Positions 43,672-55,211 of a stretch of DNA of 64,000 bases are shown here, piece by piece. The notes below the pieces were generated by a model, which was not told the DNA's origin, did not search any database, and saw only the letters and a program-made list of their open reading frames with translations. The translations under genes were made by a program, and so were the position numbers. How positions within the stretch are numbered: the stretch's first letter is position 1; each line of letters begins with the position of its first letter. The DNA comes from Nitrospira sp. (lineage in GTDB: Bacteria; Nitrospirota; Nitrospiria; Nitrospirales; Nitrospiraceae), in NCBI GenBank assembly GCA_024998595.1, contig JACOEK010000001.1, positions 124,001 through 188,000 of the forward strand. The letters are read 5' to 3'.

Positions 43672-43711
43672 TCGGATTCAATGGACTACGCGTTAGGGGG
43701 TTAGGAACTAC

Positions 43712-44488
43712 ATGGCTCGAATCATTGCTGTCGCAAATCAAAAGGGTGGAGTAGGCAAAACAACCACCTCTGTGAATCTTGCCGCAGCCTTGGCAATTGA
43801 AGGTGGATCAGTTCTGCTGGTCGATATTGATCCTCAAGGGAACGCCACCAGCGGCCTTGGTGTGGACGCGATGTCACTGGGAAAGACCATTTACAATGCC
43901 TTGATTGTGAAAGAGAGTCTTGCCTCTCTTGCCATGCCGACTGCAGTAAATGGTTTGTCTTTGGTTCCGGCCAATTCCCACCTGGCCGGCGCTGAAGTGG
44001 AATTAGTCAATATGGAGGGCAGGGAGCAGCGACTCAAGGAAGCCTTGGCCGAGGTTTCTGGTCGCTACGATACTATTTTGCTGGACTGCCCGCCTGCCCT
44101 CGGGCTCCTCACCATCAATGCCATGGTGGCGGCACACTCCGTTCTCATTCCCGTGCAATGTGAATACTACGCCATGGAAGGTCTGGGACGGCTCATGGAG
44201 AGCATCGAGCGTCTGAGACAGTCCTTGAATCCGAATTTGGAGATCGAGGGCATCGTACTTACGATGTATGACGCGCGCAATTCGCTTGCGCGTCAGGTCG
44301 TTGAGCAGATTCGAGGCCATTTTGGCGAAACCGTGTATCAAACTATGATTCCCCGTAACGTCACGTTGGCGGAGGCACCGAGTTATGGCCGTCCGGCGTT
44401 GCTCTATAACATGGCATCATCCGGTGCCCAAGCCTATCTTTCCCTAGCCAAGGAGTTTGTGGTCCATGGAGAAAAAAGCCCTCGGTAG
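43712..44488 (+). CDS. parA: Chromosome partitioning ATPase ParA (Soj)
   Basis: A 258-residue deviant-Walker ATPase. NQKGGVGKTTTSVNLAAAL holds the P-loop (11-18), then LLVDIDPQGNATSGLG and YDTILLDCPPALGLLTINA. It binds DNA non-specifically as an ATP dimer and moves ParB-parS complexes in chromosome segregation. Its 3' end overlaps parB by 23 bases, so the pair is one operon. Confidence 0.97.
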   Translation: MARIIAVANQKGGVGKTTTSVNLAAALAIEGGSVLLVDIDPQGNATSGLGVDAMSLGKTIYNALIVKESLASLAMPTAVNGLSLVPANSHLAGAEVELVNMEGREQRLKEALAEVSGRYDTILLDCPPALGLLTINAMVAAHSVLIPVQCEYYAMEGLGRLMESIERLRQSLNPNLEIEGIVLTMYDARNSLARQVVEQIRGHFGETVYQTMIPRNVTLAEAPSYGRPALLYNMASSGAQAYLSLAKEFVVHGEKSPR

Positions 44489-45317
44489 AGGTCTCGACGC
44501 GCTGTTGCCGACCGGCCGAGGCACGGCCGATCCCGAGCGAGGAGATGTCCAGGAGTTGCGGTTGGAGGCAGTTGTCCCCAATCGTTTTCAGCCACGGCAA
44601 CAGTTCTCCGAGGTCGAATTGGCCGAACTGACGGCTTCGCTCAAGCAAAATGGCCTCCTGCAACCCATTCTGGTGCGTCGGAAAGGTGACGGCATTTATG
44701 AGCTGATCGCGGGTGAACGTCGCTTGAGAGCTGCTAAGTTAGCGGGAATGCAGAAGATTCCAGCTCTTATTCGGAATGTGTCCGATCAGGAATCGATGGT
44801 GCTGGCGCTGGTGGAGAACCTTCAGCGTGACGACCTGAACCCCATGGAGACGGCGCGGGCGTACCAACGAATGCTGAATGAATTCGGTCTGACGCAGGAG
44901 GCGATCGCGCAAAAGGTGGCCTGCGATCGGTCGTCCGTGGCGAACATGTTGCGATTGACGTCGCTGCCCGCTGAAGTTCAGCACATGATCGAGGCGGATC
45001 AATTATCCACAGGGCACGCTAAGGTGATCCTTGGATTGATGACGCCGGCTGCGCAGGTCAGTCTGGCGACGCAGATCGTGAGCGGTCAACTATCGGTGCG
45101 AGAAACAGAGCGGTTGGTGCAAGGGCACGCGGAGGCAAAAAAAGCGGGGAAGCGTCCGATGCGGGCGCCGCTGCGTTCCGATCTCGAGGAGCGGCTGCAG
45201 AAACGCCTCGGCACCAGGGTCGATGTGCAAAAGGGGCGCCGTGGCGGCAAGATCGTCATTCACTATTTCTCTCCGGAAGAATTAGACGGAGTGGTCGAGC
45301 AATTGCTGAACGGATAA
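44466..45317 (+). CDS. parB: Chromosome partitioning protein ParB (Spo0J)
   Basis: A 283-residue ParB CTPase/DNA-binding protein. It begins EKKALGRGLDALLP (ParA-contacting N-terminus). GERRLRAAK is the CTP-binding motif region, ALVENLQRDDLNPMETARAY is conserved, and a helix-turn-helix is at about 140-165. The C-terminal dimer domain ends GKIVIHYFSPEELDGVVEQL. The ATG at 44466 has AAGGAG ten bases upstream. It should load on the two parS sites beside rsmG. Confidence 0.97.
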   Translation: MEKKALGRGLDALLPTGRGTADPERGDVQELRLEAVVPNRFQPRQQFSEVELAELTASLKQNGLLQPILVRRKGDGIYELIAGERRLRAAKLAGMQKIPALIRNVSDQESMVLALVENLQRDDLNPMETARAYQRMLNEFGLTQEAIAQKVACDRSSVANMLRLTSLPAEVQHMIEADQLSTGHAKVILGLMTPAAQVSLATQIVSGQLSVRETERLVQGHAEAKKAGKRPMRAPLRSDLEERLQKRLGTRVDVQKGRRGGKIVIHYFSPEELDGVVEQLLNG

Positions 45318-45457
45318 CGGGAGGCATTTCAGAGCAGATTTTTACGGTTTGACCGGAGTACAATGCCGACGGAATGTGAATGAGTCATCGACCTGAACGA
45401 TGAAAAGTTGCCGGTCGGCTTTTGAGACGTATGGTTCTTTGTTTGGAGGTATGACCC

Positions 45458-45940
45458 ATGTGGATTAAGGACAAACCAGAAGGAAAGCGTCAGGCAGGAC
45501 AAAGCGAGGGAAGCGAAATGGAAAACTTGGAATCGACAGCACCCCGCGAAGGGAATGAAGAGATCAATGCCTTTGTCGGGAAGGGCGTGAGCTTTAAGGG
45601 CGTTATATCCTATAACGGCACCGTGCGTATCGATGGCAATCTAGACGGGGAAATTCATACTGAAGGTGTTTTGTTGGTCGGTGAGGACGCGGTCCTGACT
45701 GCCAAGATCACGGCCGGCACGGTCGTGTGCAAGGGAAAGATCACCGGCGACATCAGCGCGCGGGAGAAGGTGAAGTTGCGCGCGCCTGCGGTGGTGAACG
45801 CCGGCGTCAAAGCTCCGTTGCTTGCGATGGAAGAGGGTGTGGTCTTCAACGGCACCTTGGAGATGAGCCAGTCGGGAACGCGTGAGCCGCAGGGGCAAGG
45901 ATCTACGCGCGGCCAGGGCGTCAAGTTGGTCAACGGATAA
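45458..45940 (+). CDS. Bactofilin, copy 1
   Basis: A 160-residue cytoskeletal protein. The bactofilin domain (about 38-140) is a beta-helix of short repeats: VGKGVSFKGVISYNGTVRID, GNLDGEIHTEGVLLVGEDAV, and KGKITGDISAREKVKLRAPA. The flanks (EGKRQAGQSEGSE and the Gln/Gly-rich tail) are disordered, as in the family. Bactofilins polymerise without nucleotide and scaffold cell-shape or ParABS-linked complexes. It lies 140 bases after parB, which fits a link to ParABS as known in Myxococcus. Confidence 0.93.
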   Translation: MWIKDKPEGKRQAGQSEGSEMENLESTAPREGNEEINAFVGKGVSFKGVISYNGTVRIDGNLDGEIHTEGVLLVGEDAVLTAKITAGTVVCKGKITGDISAREKVKLRAPAVVNAGVKAPLLAMEEGVVFNGTLEMSQSGTREPQGQGSTRGQGVKLVNG

Positions 45941-45973
45941 AGTTCGTTAACGACGAATTTGTTGGACCGCGTG

Positions 45974-45996
45974 CCGCCGGCCTTGTATGCCGGCGG
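45974..45996 (+). other. Hairpin between the two bactofilin genes
   Basis: CCGCCGGC (45974-45981), loop CTTGTAT, GCCGGCGG (45989-45996). A strong 8-bp stem without a T-tract, so more likely an mRNA-stabilising or attenuating hairpin than a terminator. Confidence 0.5.
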
Positions 45997-46074
45997 TAGG
46001 CATCAAGAGAAAAGTTCCATTTCAGTCCGCGCCACGGCCGGTCACCGTCGTGGAATGCGTGAAGGAGGACGCTG

Positions 46075-46530
46075 ATGTGGGGTGAGACCAAAAAGCAGTC
46101 CGTCGCGGAATCCGATAAGTTTACCTTTCTCGGAAAGGGAACGAGTTTTAAAGGCATCGTCACCTTTGATGGAACTGTCCGTATCGATGGCCGCGTCGAA
46201 GGGGAGGTTCACACGGGTGGCGCGGTGATCGTCGGAGAAAGTGCGGTGATTAAAGGTGTGATCGCCGCCGGCTCTGTTGAAATCAGCGGGCGCGTGAAGG
46301 GATCGATCACCGCGCTGCAAAAGGTGGAAATTCAGAAGCCCGGGATTCTCATCGGAGACATTCAGAGCCCCGTCATCATGATCGAAGAAGGCGCGCATTT
46401 TCACGGCATGAGCAACATGGGCGCTGAGAAGTGGTCGGAGGATGAGTCTTCCGAATTTGGTTCTCCGCAGGATCCGGGTGTGCGCGACCTCGTGGCCCAT
46501 CGCGGCAAAGTCAAAACTCAAGAGCCGTAA
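46075..46530 (+). CDS. Bactofilin, copy 2
   Basis: A 151-residue bactofilin, paralogous to the preceding gene (both open MW and share LGKGTSFKGI/VGKGVSFKGV, then DGTVRIDGRVEGEVHTGG). The repeat core spans about 18-112. The C-terminal tail is acidic then basic (EKWSEDESSEFGSPQD). It starts after AAGGAGG. Two adjacent bactofilins often co-polymerise. The pair sits between parAB and mnmA. Confidence 0.93.
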   Translation: MWGETKKQSVAESDKFTFLGKGTSFKGIVTFDGTVRIDGRVEGEVHTGGAVIVGESAVIKGVIAAGSVEISGRVKGSITALQKVEIQKPGILIGDIQSPVIMIEEGAHFHGMSNMGAEKWSEDESSEFGSPQDPGVRDLVAHRGKVKTQEP

Positions 46531-46562
46531 GTGCTCGGTTCATCGTTCTCCCGGTATCATTT

Positions 46563-47645
46563 ATGACACGTCAGACGGTGCTGCTAGGTATGAGCGGCGG
46601 GGTGGATAGCTCCGTCGCTGCTTCATTGCTTGTGCAACAGGGGTATGATGTTCACGGCATCACGCTCCAGGTGTGGGAGCAGGAAGATGAGCAGGCGGCA
46701 GTGTCCAAGCGTTGGGAAGAGCGGGGCTGCTGCAAGATCGGGATTGCGAAGTTCGTCGCGCAACGGCTTGGGATTCCCTATGAGGTTGTCGATCGCCGTG
46801 AAATTTTTCAGCAGGGTGTCATCGATGATTTTGTCGCCGGGTATGCCGCCGGTACGACGCCCAATCCCTGTGTCCGCTGCAATGAGCGGGTGAAGCTCCG
46901 ATCCCTCTATGCCTTAGCGCAGGAGCGGGGCATGGACTATGTAGCGACCGGGCATTACGCGCGTGTGCAGCAAGCCGGAGGACAATGGTCGCTGCACCGG
47001 GCTCTCGATGCACGCAAAGACCAGAGCTATTTTCTGTATCGCATTCAGGCGGACTGGCTGCCAAAGCTGTTGTTCCCCGTCGGAGAGATGCAAAAAACCG
47101 AGGTGTGGAAAGAAGCGGAATCTCTCGGGCTGCCGGTGGAGGAGCTCAAGGAGAGCCAGGAGATTTGTTTCGTGAGCCAGGGCGACTATCGAACATTCCT
47201 CGAGCAGGAACGGCCGGAGCTCAAGCAGCCGGGATCCTTTGTCGGCGTGGATGGTGAAGTGTTGGGCCGGCACGAAGGGATAGCCTTTTACACGCCAGGA
47301 CAGCGACGTGGACTGGGCATTGCCGTCGGTCAGAGGCTGTATGTGCAGAAAGTGGTGCCCGAATCGGGAGACGTGGTCTTGTGCGCAGAAGACCAGCTCG
47401 TGCAGTCCGATTGCCACGTGGGGGATCTCAGTCTCTTGGATGCAGGCATCGGTCATCAGCCGGTCGATGTGGACGTGAAAATCCGGTATGCGACGCCACC
47501 AGCCGCCGCGACTCTTTTGCCCTCGACCAATGGGTCCTTGCAGATCCGATTCCACCAGCCACAACGAGCGCTGAGTCCCGGACAGTCGGCGGTCTTTTAT
47601 CGGGGGGATCATGTGCTTGGCGGCGGCATCATTCAACGCAGCTAG
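46563..47645 (+). CDS. mnmA: tRNA-specific 2-thiouridylase MnmA
   Basis: A 360-residue enzyme that adds sulphur at C2 of wobble U34 in tRNA-Lys, Glu and Gln. The PP-loop LLGMSGGVDSSVAA is at the N-terminus. The catalytic cysteines are Cys103 (NPCVRCNE) and Cys202 (SQEICFVSQGDYR), and FYTPGQRRGLGI marks the C-terminal domain. It acts on the same U34 as MnmE/MnmG encoded upstream. The next operon (atp) has its own promoter. Confidence 0.97.
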   Translation: MTRQTVLLGMSGGVDSSVAASLLVQQGYDVHGITLQVWEQEDEQAAVSKRWEERGCCKIGIAKFVAQRLGIPYEVVDRREIFQQGVIDDFVAGYAAGTTPNPCVRCNERVKLRSLYALAQERGMDYVATGHYARVQQAGGQWSLHRALDARKDQSYFLYRIQADWLPKLLFPVGEMQKTEVWKEAESLGLPVEELKESQEICFVSQGDYRTFLEQERPELKQPGSFVGVDGEVLGRHEGIAFYTPGQRRGLGIAVGQRLYVQKVVPESGDVVLCAEDQLVQSDCHVGDLSLLDAGIGHQPVDVDVKIRYATPPAAATLLPSTNGSLQIRFHQPQRALSPGQSAVFYRGDHVLGGGIIQRS

Positions 47646-47723
47646 GTGGTGACCGTTTCTTTTCAGTCATCATGCCCGAGGACATTCAACGGCCACTCCA
47701 CTCTCTCATGTGCGGGATCCTCC

Positions 47724-47753
47724 TTGACAGTACCCGCGTTTGAATGCTAACTT
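47724..47753 (+). promoter_or_regulatory. Promoter of the atpHAGDC operon
   Basis: TTGACA (47724-47729), 18-base spacer and TAACTT (47748-47753) preceded by TGC, an extended -10 (TGnTAACTT). It lies 79 bases upstream of the atpH GTG start. Confidence 0.6.
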
Positions 47754-47832
47754 GGCGCGCTTTTTGTCGTGCCCACCGCACGCAAGCTTCCCGTTTGATC
47801 AAAACACGGTTAACCGTAGCGGATAGTCCATT

Positions 47833-48372
47833 GTGATTAAGACAGCCGTCGCACGTCGATACGCAAAAGCTCTGTTCGAACTTCTTGATAACCCAAGCAT
47901 TGAGCCGGCCCGTTTGGCCCTGAATGGACTTGGGGAGGCGTTTACGCAGTCAGCCGAATTGCGGCATGCCGTTGCCTCTCCTGTGTTCTCTGAAGGCACC
48001 AAGTTAAGTGTGCTGATCGAAGTGGCCACCAAACTCGAATGCCCTCCTGTCGTCAAGCGGTTCCTCGATCAGTTGGTAAAAAAGAATCGCGTCAGTTTCC
48101 TGCCCGACATCGCCGAGGCTTTCGCCAAGCTGGTGGATGAATCCAAAGGGACGCAGCAAGTGCTCGTGTCTTCCGCCAATGCGTTGCCTGCCACCGAACA
48201 GGATCGGATTACCACCCGATTGCGCGATCTTTTGAAGCGAGATGTCGATGTCACTTTCCATACAGAACCTGAACATGTCGCCGGCCTCCACATCCGCCTG
48301 GGCAGCACCGTCGTAGACAGCACGGTCCGGGGCCGACTGAGCGCCATGCAGCGTGTGTTGACCAAGGAGTAG
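47833..48372 (+). CDS. atpH: ATP synthase F1 subunit delta
   Basis: A 179-residue delta subunit of F1, linking the alpha3beta3 head to the peripheral stalk. It opens [16 protein letters not shown] and ends with the family block [20 protein letters not shown]. It starts with GTG. The atpF, atpB and atpE genes for F0 are not upstream of it here, so the F1 genes form a separate operon. Confidence 0.95.
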   Translation: MIKTAVARRYAKALFELLDNPSIEPARLALNGLGEAFTQSAELRHAVASPVFSEGTKLSVLIEVATKLECPPVVKRFLDQLVKKNRVSFLPDIAEAFAKLVDESKGTQQVLVSSANALPATEQDRITTRLRDLLKRDVDVTFHTEPEHVAGLHIRLGSTVVDSTVRGRLSAMQRVLTKE

Positions 48373-48374
48373 CC

Positions 48375-49892
<1,518 letters not shown>

Positions 49893-49985
49893 GATATCGT
49901 GATGGCGTGAGCGGGGATGTGATCGTCGAGTGACCTGCTTCCCTTCCCTGAATCGTCCAATCGCACCTGTCTGCTTCCGTAAAAT

Positions 49986-50873
49986 ATGCCGAGTTTACAA
50001 TCTCTCAGGCGGAAAATTGCCGCCTTCAAAAATACGCAGAAGATCACCAAGGCCATGAAAATGGTCGCGGCCGCGAAGCTGAAGCGTTCGCAGGACCGTA
50101 TTCTGGCTGCGAGGCCCTACGCTCATAAAATGCGTGGGGTGCTCAGCAATCTCAGTCAGCGCGTGAATCGTACGTCCCATCCTCTGCTCCAAAAGCGGGA
50201 GGGAAAAAGAATTGAAATCCTCGTCGTGACGAGCGATCGCGGTCTTTGCGGTGGCTTCAACGGCAACATCGTCAGAAAGAGCGCCGAATTCGTCCGGCAA
50301 TGCGAGGCACAAGGCTTGTCGGTCAATCTCAGCCTGATCGGACGAAAGGGACGTGATTATTTCCGCCGGCGGTCATGGCCGATCAGACAAGAGTGGACAG
50401 GGATTTTCGACAAATTGAGCTTTGAGCACGCCATCGACATCGGTGGTGATCTGACCGAAAATTTCGTCAAGGGTACGTTCGACGAACTTTATGTGGTGTA
50501 CAACGAGTTCAAGTCGGCGATCCAGCAGCGAGTGATTGTCGAAAAACTATTCCCCATCGATGTGGCCGCCGAATTCGGAACGGCGCCCAATTCGACCGGG
50601 CAATCCGCAATCGGCGGTAGTTACTTATATGAGCCGGAAGAGGGCGAGCTATTGACCGCCCTGGTGCCGAAGCATTTCCAGATTCAGGCCTATCGCATCC
50701 TCCTAGAATCGGCCGCGGCCGAACACGGCGCCCGCATGGCGGCCATGGACGGTGCGACTCGAAATGCCGGGCAGCTCATCAAGAAAGTGACCTTGTATTA
50801 CAACAAGACCCGCCAGGCGGCGATCACCAAAGAACTCATGGACATCGTGGGCGGCGCAGAAGCCCTGAAATAA
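49986..50873 (+). CDS. atpG: ATP synthase F1 subunit gamma
   Basis: A 295-residue central-stalk subunit that turns inside the alpha3beta3 ring. Conserved ends are present: LRRKIAAFKNTQKITKAMKM at the start, VTSDRGLCGGFNGNI in the middle and MDGATRNAGQLIKKVTLYYN, KTRQAAITKELMDIVGGAEAL at the end. Confidence 0.97.
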   Translation: MPSLQSLRRKIAAFKNTQKITKAMKMVAAAKLKRSQDRILAARPYAHKMRGVLSNLSQRVNRTSHPLLQKREGKRIEILVVTSDRGLCGGFNGNIVRKSAEFVRQCEAQGLSVNLSLIGRKGRDYFRRRSWPIRQEWTGIFDKLSFEHAIDIGGDLTENFVKGTFDELYVVYNEFKSAIQQRVIVEKLFPIDVAAEFGTAPNSTGQSAIGGSYLYEPEEGELLTALVPKHFQIQAYRILLESAAAEHGARMAAMDGATRNAGQLIKKVTLYYNKTRQAAITKELMDIVGGAEALK

Positions 50874-50905
50874 AATGTGGAATGAGGAATGCTGCATCAC
50901 GGTAA

Positions 50906-52384
<1,479 letters not shown>

Positions 52385-52508
52385 GGAGAGTGCCTCGAGC
52401 GTCCTCTTTGCTCGCGCCACGAGCGGTCTCAGAAGACCCTCGTCGAACGTGCGCAATACAGGACGCTTCGATTCCCTCTCACATGGAATAAGGGAGTAGT
52501 AAGAGAAG

Positions 52509-52931
52509 ATGGCCGGGAAGATTTTGTTAGAAGTTGTCACGCCGGAAAAGTTGCTCCTGAGCCAGGATGTCGATATGGTGATTGCTCCCGGCTCTGAGGG
52601 AGAGTTCGGCGTGTTGCCGGGCCACTGCCATTTCCTCTCTACTTTGCGGATTGGAGAACTACGGTACCAGACGGGAGATATCTGGCACTATATGTCGGTG
52701 CTGTGGGGCTTTGCCGAAGTGACGCCGACGAAGGTCACGGTGATGGCTGAAGTTGCTGAAAAGGCTGAAGACATCGATGTCGGCCGTGCCCAACAGGCTG
52801 TTGAAAAAGCCGAGCAACGCCTCCAAGCCGGCGGCCTTCCCTCAGAAGTGAGAGAGGCGGAAATCAGCCTCGAAAAGGCTCGCCTCCGCAAAAAGATTGC
52901 CGACCGTGCGCGAAAAGCAGGGCACGCCTAA
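52509..52931 (+). CDS. atpC: ATP synthase F1 subunit epsilon
   Basis: A 140-residue epsilon subunit that regulates and couples F1. The N-terminal beta-sandwich starts LEVVTPEKLLLSQDVDMVIA and has GSEGEFGVLPGHCHFLSTL; the C-terminal half is two helices (IDVGRAQQAVEKAEQRLQAG). It ends the atp operon. Confidence 0.96.
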   Translation: MAGKILLEVVTPEKLLLSQDVDMVIAPGSEGEFGVLPGHCHFLSTLRIGELRYQTGDIWHYMSVLWGFAEVTPTKVTVMAEVAEKAEDIDVGRAQQAVEKAEQRLQAGGLPSEVREAEISLEKARLRKKIADRARKAGHA

Positions 52932-53001
52932 CTTTCCTCCTCGGTACCTCAGCGCACTCTGCGGATTCCGTTTCAGCCTGATCTGCCGTCGGGGTCATCA
53001 G

Positions 53002-53886
53002 GTGGTACAACGCACGTCATTCGCATCTTGCTTCCTCGGGCTGGTGATCCTCTTTTGTCTCGGTTGTGCGGGACATCCGGTGACAAGTCGCGTCGTTCAA
53101 CAGGAGTCTTCCTGGTTCGTACGCCTCGACACCTTTCAAGAAACCCGCGATTCGTCCCTACGCTACGATCATCCAAAGGCCTGGAAGGATGCTGAGCTCT
53201 CTGCCATCCTCAGCCAGTTGTTGCTTCAAGAACGGGTCGGTCTCATGGATAACGCGAGACCGCCGCGTTCGGTCTTCTCGTTGGAAGAGCTGAACCTCCT
53301 AGTCCCTGCCGTTCGCCAGTCCTTTCAAGAAGCGAGGTCTCGCGAATGGATCGTCTTTACGCTGGTAGGGACGGAAGGGTCCGGCCACGAAACCACCTCT
53401 GGCGGAATGTTTATTGAAGAGGGACAGCTTCATCTGGTGATCGCGAATCATCGACTCCCGCTAGGGGAAAAGTTGGAAGAGCTTGCGCGCGTGCGAGCGA
53501 ATCCCCTCTATTCCGTACAAGGCAGCGGCGGGGCCTTAGCATTTGACTCACCCAGATTTGTGATCGGCACCAAGGCCAATTGGTCAGGGGGGCACCGAGC
53601 ATCGGCCAGCGAATTGATCCTCGACTACACTGGATTTTTGTCATCTCTCCAGCGTAGGGGATCGGCGAGAGCCTCCCTGCAGATGGTCGGATCACCGGCG
53701 TCGGCTTCGACGCCTGAATTTGAAGCCTTCCATCCTGGACCATCCACCTCCGGAGAGGTCGATTCAGAAGGCATCATTCTTCAACTCCAGGAGGAGATCG
53801 AACAACTGAAGCAGCAACTTGCAGAGAAGGATGCAGCGCTTAATCGGCTGAAGTGTCGCGAAATCCGCCGCCTTCCGGTTCCATGA
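53002..53886 (+). CDS. Lipoprotein with C-terminal coiled coil, unknown function
   Basis: A 294-residue predicted lipoprotein. From the GTG at 53002 the N-terminus VVQRTSFASCFLGLVILFC gives lipobox CLGC. The frame opens further upstream (52897) across the atpC end, but that adds residues before the signal. The middle has SVFSLEELNLLVPAVRQSF and WIVFTLVGTEGSGHETTSGG; the end is a coiled coil (LQEEIEQLKQQLAEKDAALN). No family is recognised. It may be cotranscribed with the atp operon. Confidence 0.7.
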   Translation: MVQRTSFASCFLGLVILFCLGCAGHPVTSRVVQQESSWFVRLDTFQETRDSSLRYDHPKAWKDAELSAILSQLLLQERVGLMDNARPPRSVFSLEELNLLVPAVRQSFQEARSREWIVFTLVGTEGSGHETTSGGMFIEEGQLHLVIANHRLPLGEKLEELARVRANPLYSVQGSGGALAFDSPRFVIGTKANWSGGHRASASELILDYTGFLSSLQRRGSARASLQMVGSPASASTPEFEAFHPGPSTSGEVDSEGIILQLQEEIEQLKQQLAEKDAALNRLKCREIRRLPVP

Positions 53887-53950
53887 CGCGTATACCTTTT
53901 CCTGAACAAGACCGACGCCCATTGACGTGTAGGATGGGACCTGTTCCCAC

Positions 53951-53987
53951 CCGGCAGGATCGCGATGCGTCCTGCCGGTCTTGTTGT
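53951..53987 (+). terminator. Rho-independent terminator
   Basis: CCGGCAGGA (53951-53959) pairs with TCCTGCCGG (53970-53978), 9 bp with a 10-base loop, followed by TCTTGTTGT. It ends the lipoprotein transcript, before the convergent DUF3365 gene. Confidence 0.75.
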
Positions 53988-54023
53988 AGCGCGAGGGGCT
54001 TCCAGGGTTGAACGTCCAAGGAA

Positions 54024-54620
54024 CTATTGCCCCACGGGAATGGTGATGACGAGCGCACCCATCACATCATTCAGCTTGAAATCCCGTTTTGGGCTGTCGG
54101 GGTGTGCGTTGTGGCAACCGAGGCAGGCTTGAGTCGCTGCGAGATCGGCGTACACGGCTTGGAAATAGCGCGTCTCTCCGATCTTCATGAAGCCGGTGTG
54201 GGGGCGAGTTGGTTGCGTCAGAATGGTTCCCAGCCCCACCTTTTCGAGCTCATTCGCCGCCACATTGCGCTTGTTGATCGGCCATAGGCTAATCAGTCGA
54301 TATTGGATACCCAGGCCTTTCTTGGCGATGTAGCGTCCCGACTCCATCAGGAACTGGGCCGGTAGCGGCAAGGTATTCTTCTGCTCCCAGTTCTCCGATG
54401 CCACGACCACGCCCTTGGTCTGCAAGCGTTCGACGACATGTCTGGTATACACATCGCGATCTGCTTCAATCACGGCGTGCAGGTAGTTTGCCACCGTTTC
54501 GATAGGCAGGGTGACCGGGGCATTATCAGGTCGCGCGTGAGAGGGCCACAACAGAGTCGCGCCCGCCAAAGCGAGTCCCAGCACGGCCGCGACCCGTCGC
54601 AATTTTAGAGAGGATGTCAT
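54024..54620 (-). CDS. DUF3365 (Tll0287-like) periplasmic c-type haem protein
   Basis: A 198-residue exported protein with one c-type haem site, CLGCH at 166-170. The signal peptide (LRRVAAVLGLALAGATLLWP, cut near SHA) directs it to the periplasm. The DUF3365 region reads YLHAVIEADRDVYTRHVVER to the haem and ends LNDVMGALVITIPV. The family is thought to be redox or sensor haem proteins. AAGGAGG precedes the ATG at 54620, deciding the start. Confidence 0.87.
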   Translation of the reverse strand: MTSSLKLRRVAAVLGLALAGATLLWPSHARPDNAPVTLPIETVANYLHAVIEADRDVYTRHVVERLQTKGVVVASENWEQKNTLPLPAQFLMESGRYIAKKGLGIQYRLISLWPINKRNVAANELEKVGLGTILTQPTRPHTGFMKIGETRYFQAVYADLAATQACLGCHNAHPDSPKRDFKLNDVMGALVITIPVGQ

Positions 54621-54671
54621 CGCAACCTCCTTGTTACGCCCATGGGTGATCCGGTCTGGCCGGTGCACCAC

Positions 54672-55211
54672 GTGAGCAGATGAATTGCACGAGAGGGTCT
54701 GGAACGTGAGTGCTTGGTGAAGCGTGAAGCCGACGAGATGGTTGGCGAAGGAATGAGAAGAGTTGAAGGAGATCGACGCTGTGGAGGGGGGAAGCGATGA
54801 GCCGGGCTACCGGCCCTATCGATGGCCTCCTGAAAAAACGACCGGTCGTGGGAAGGTACCGAAGGCATCGCCCCAGCTCCTTGCCCGTACGAACCAGCGT
54901 GCCCGCAAGGTCATACGATGAGTCATCCTACTCCGGAGTACGGGGGTTGTCCAATGCAGAGATTACATGTATTGAGCGAGCCCGTTCTCAATCGCCTGCC
55001 GGTCTCACCTCGTGAAAGACCCTCGCGCAGCAGGTCGTTGATTGCCCACGAACTGATTTCACTGGTGTTAGTAGTGAATGAAAATGGGGGTTGGCACGCT
55101 CGAGCGCCGTGCTTGTGGTCGCCGTCGTCAACGCTCATTGCGCCTGCCGAGTTATTGGGGGAAGATCCTCGATTGCATTCCGTCGTCCGACTGCCATAGC
55201 GTAATCCCGCC
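54672..55211. other. Intergenic stretch with only doubtful small ORFs
   Basis: About 540 bases without a confident gene. On the plus strand a 46-codon frame from GTG 54781 (after AAGGAG; Pro/Arg-rich) is overlapped at its stop by a 93-codon frame from ATG 54918 (ATGA). That frame ends at 55199, 12 bases before the pseudouridine synthase gene. Neither has recognisable domains. They could be a small leader operon or chance. Confidence 0.4.

Noticed and set aside
45003-45011. Perfect DnaA box TTATCCACA inside parB
   Set aside because: A single box within the conserved LSTGHA codons of ParB; it is likely coding coincidence, with no cluster or AT-rich element.
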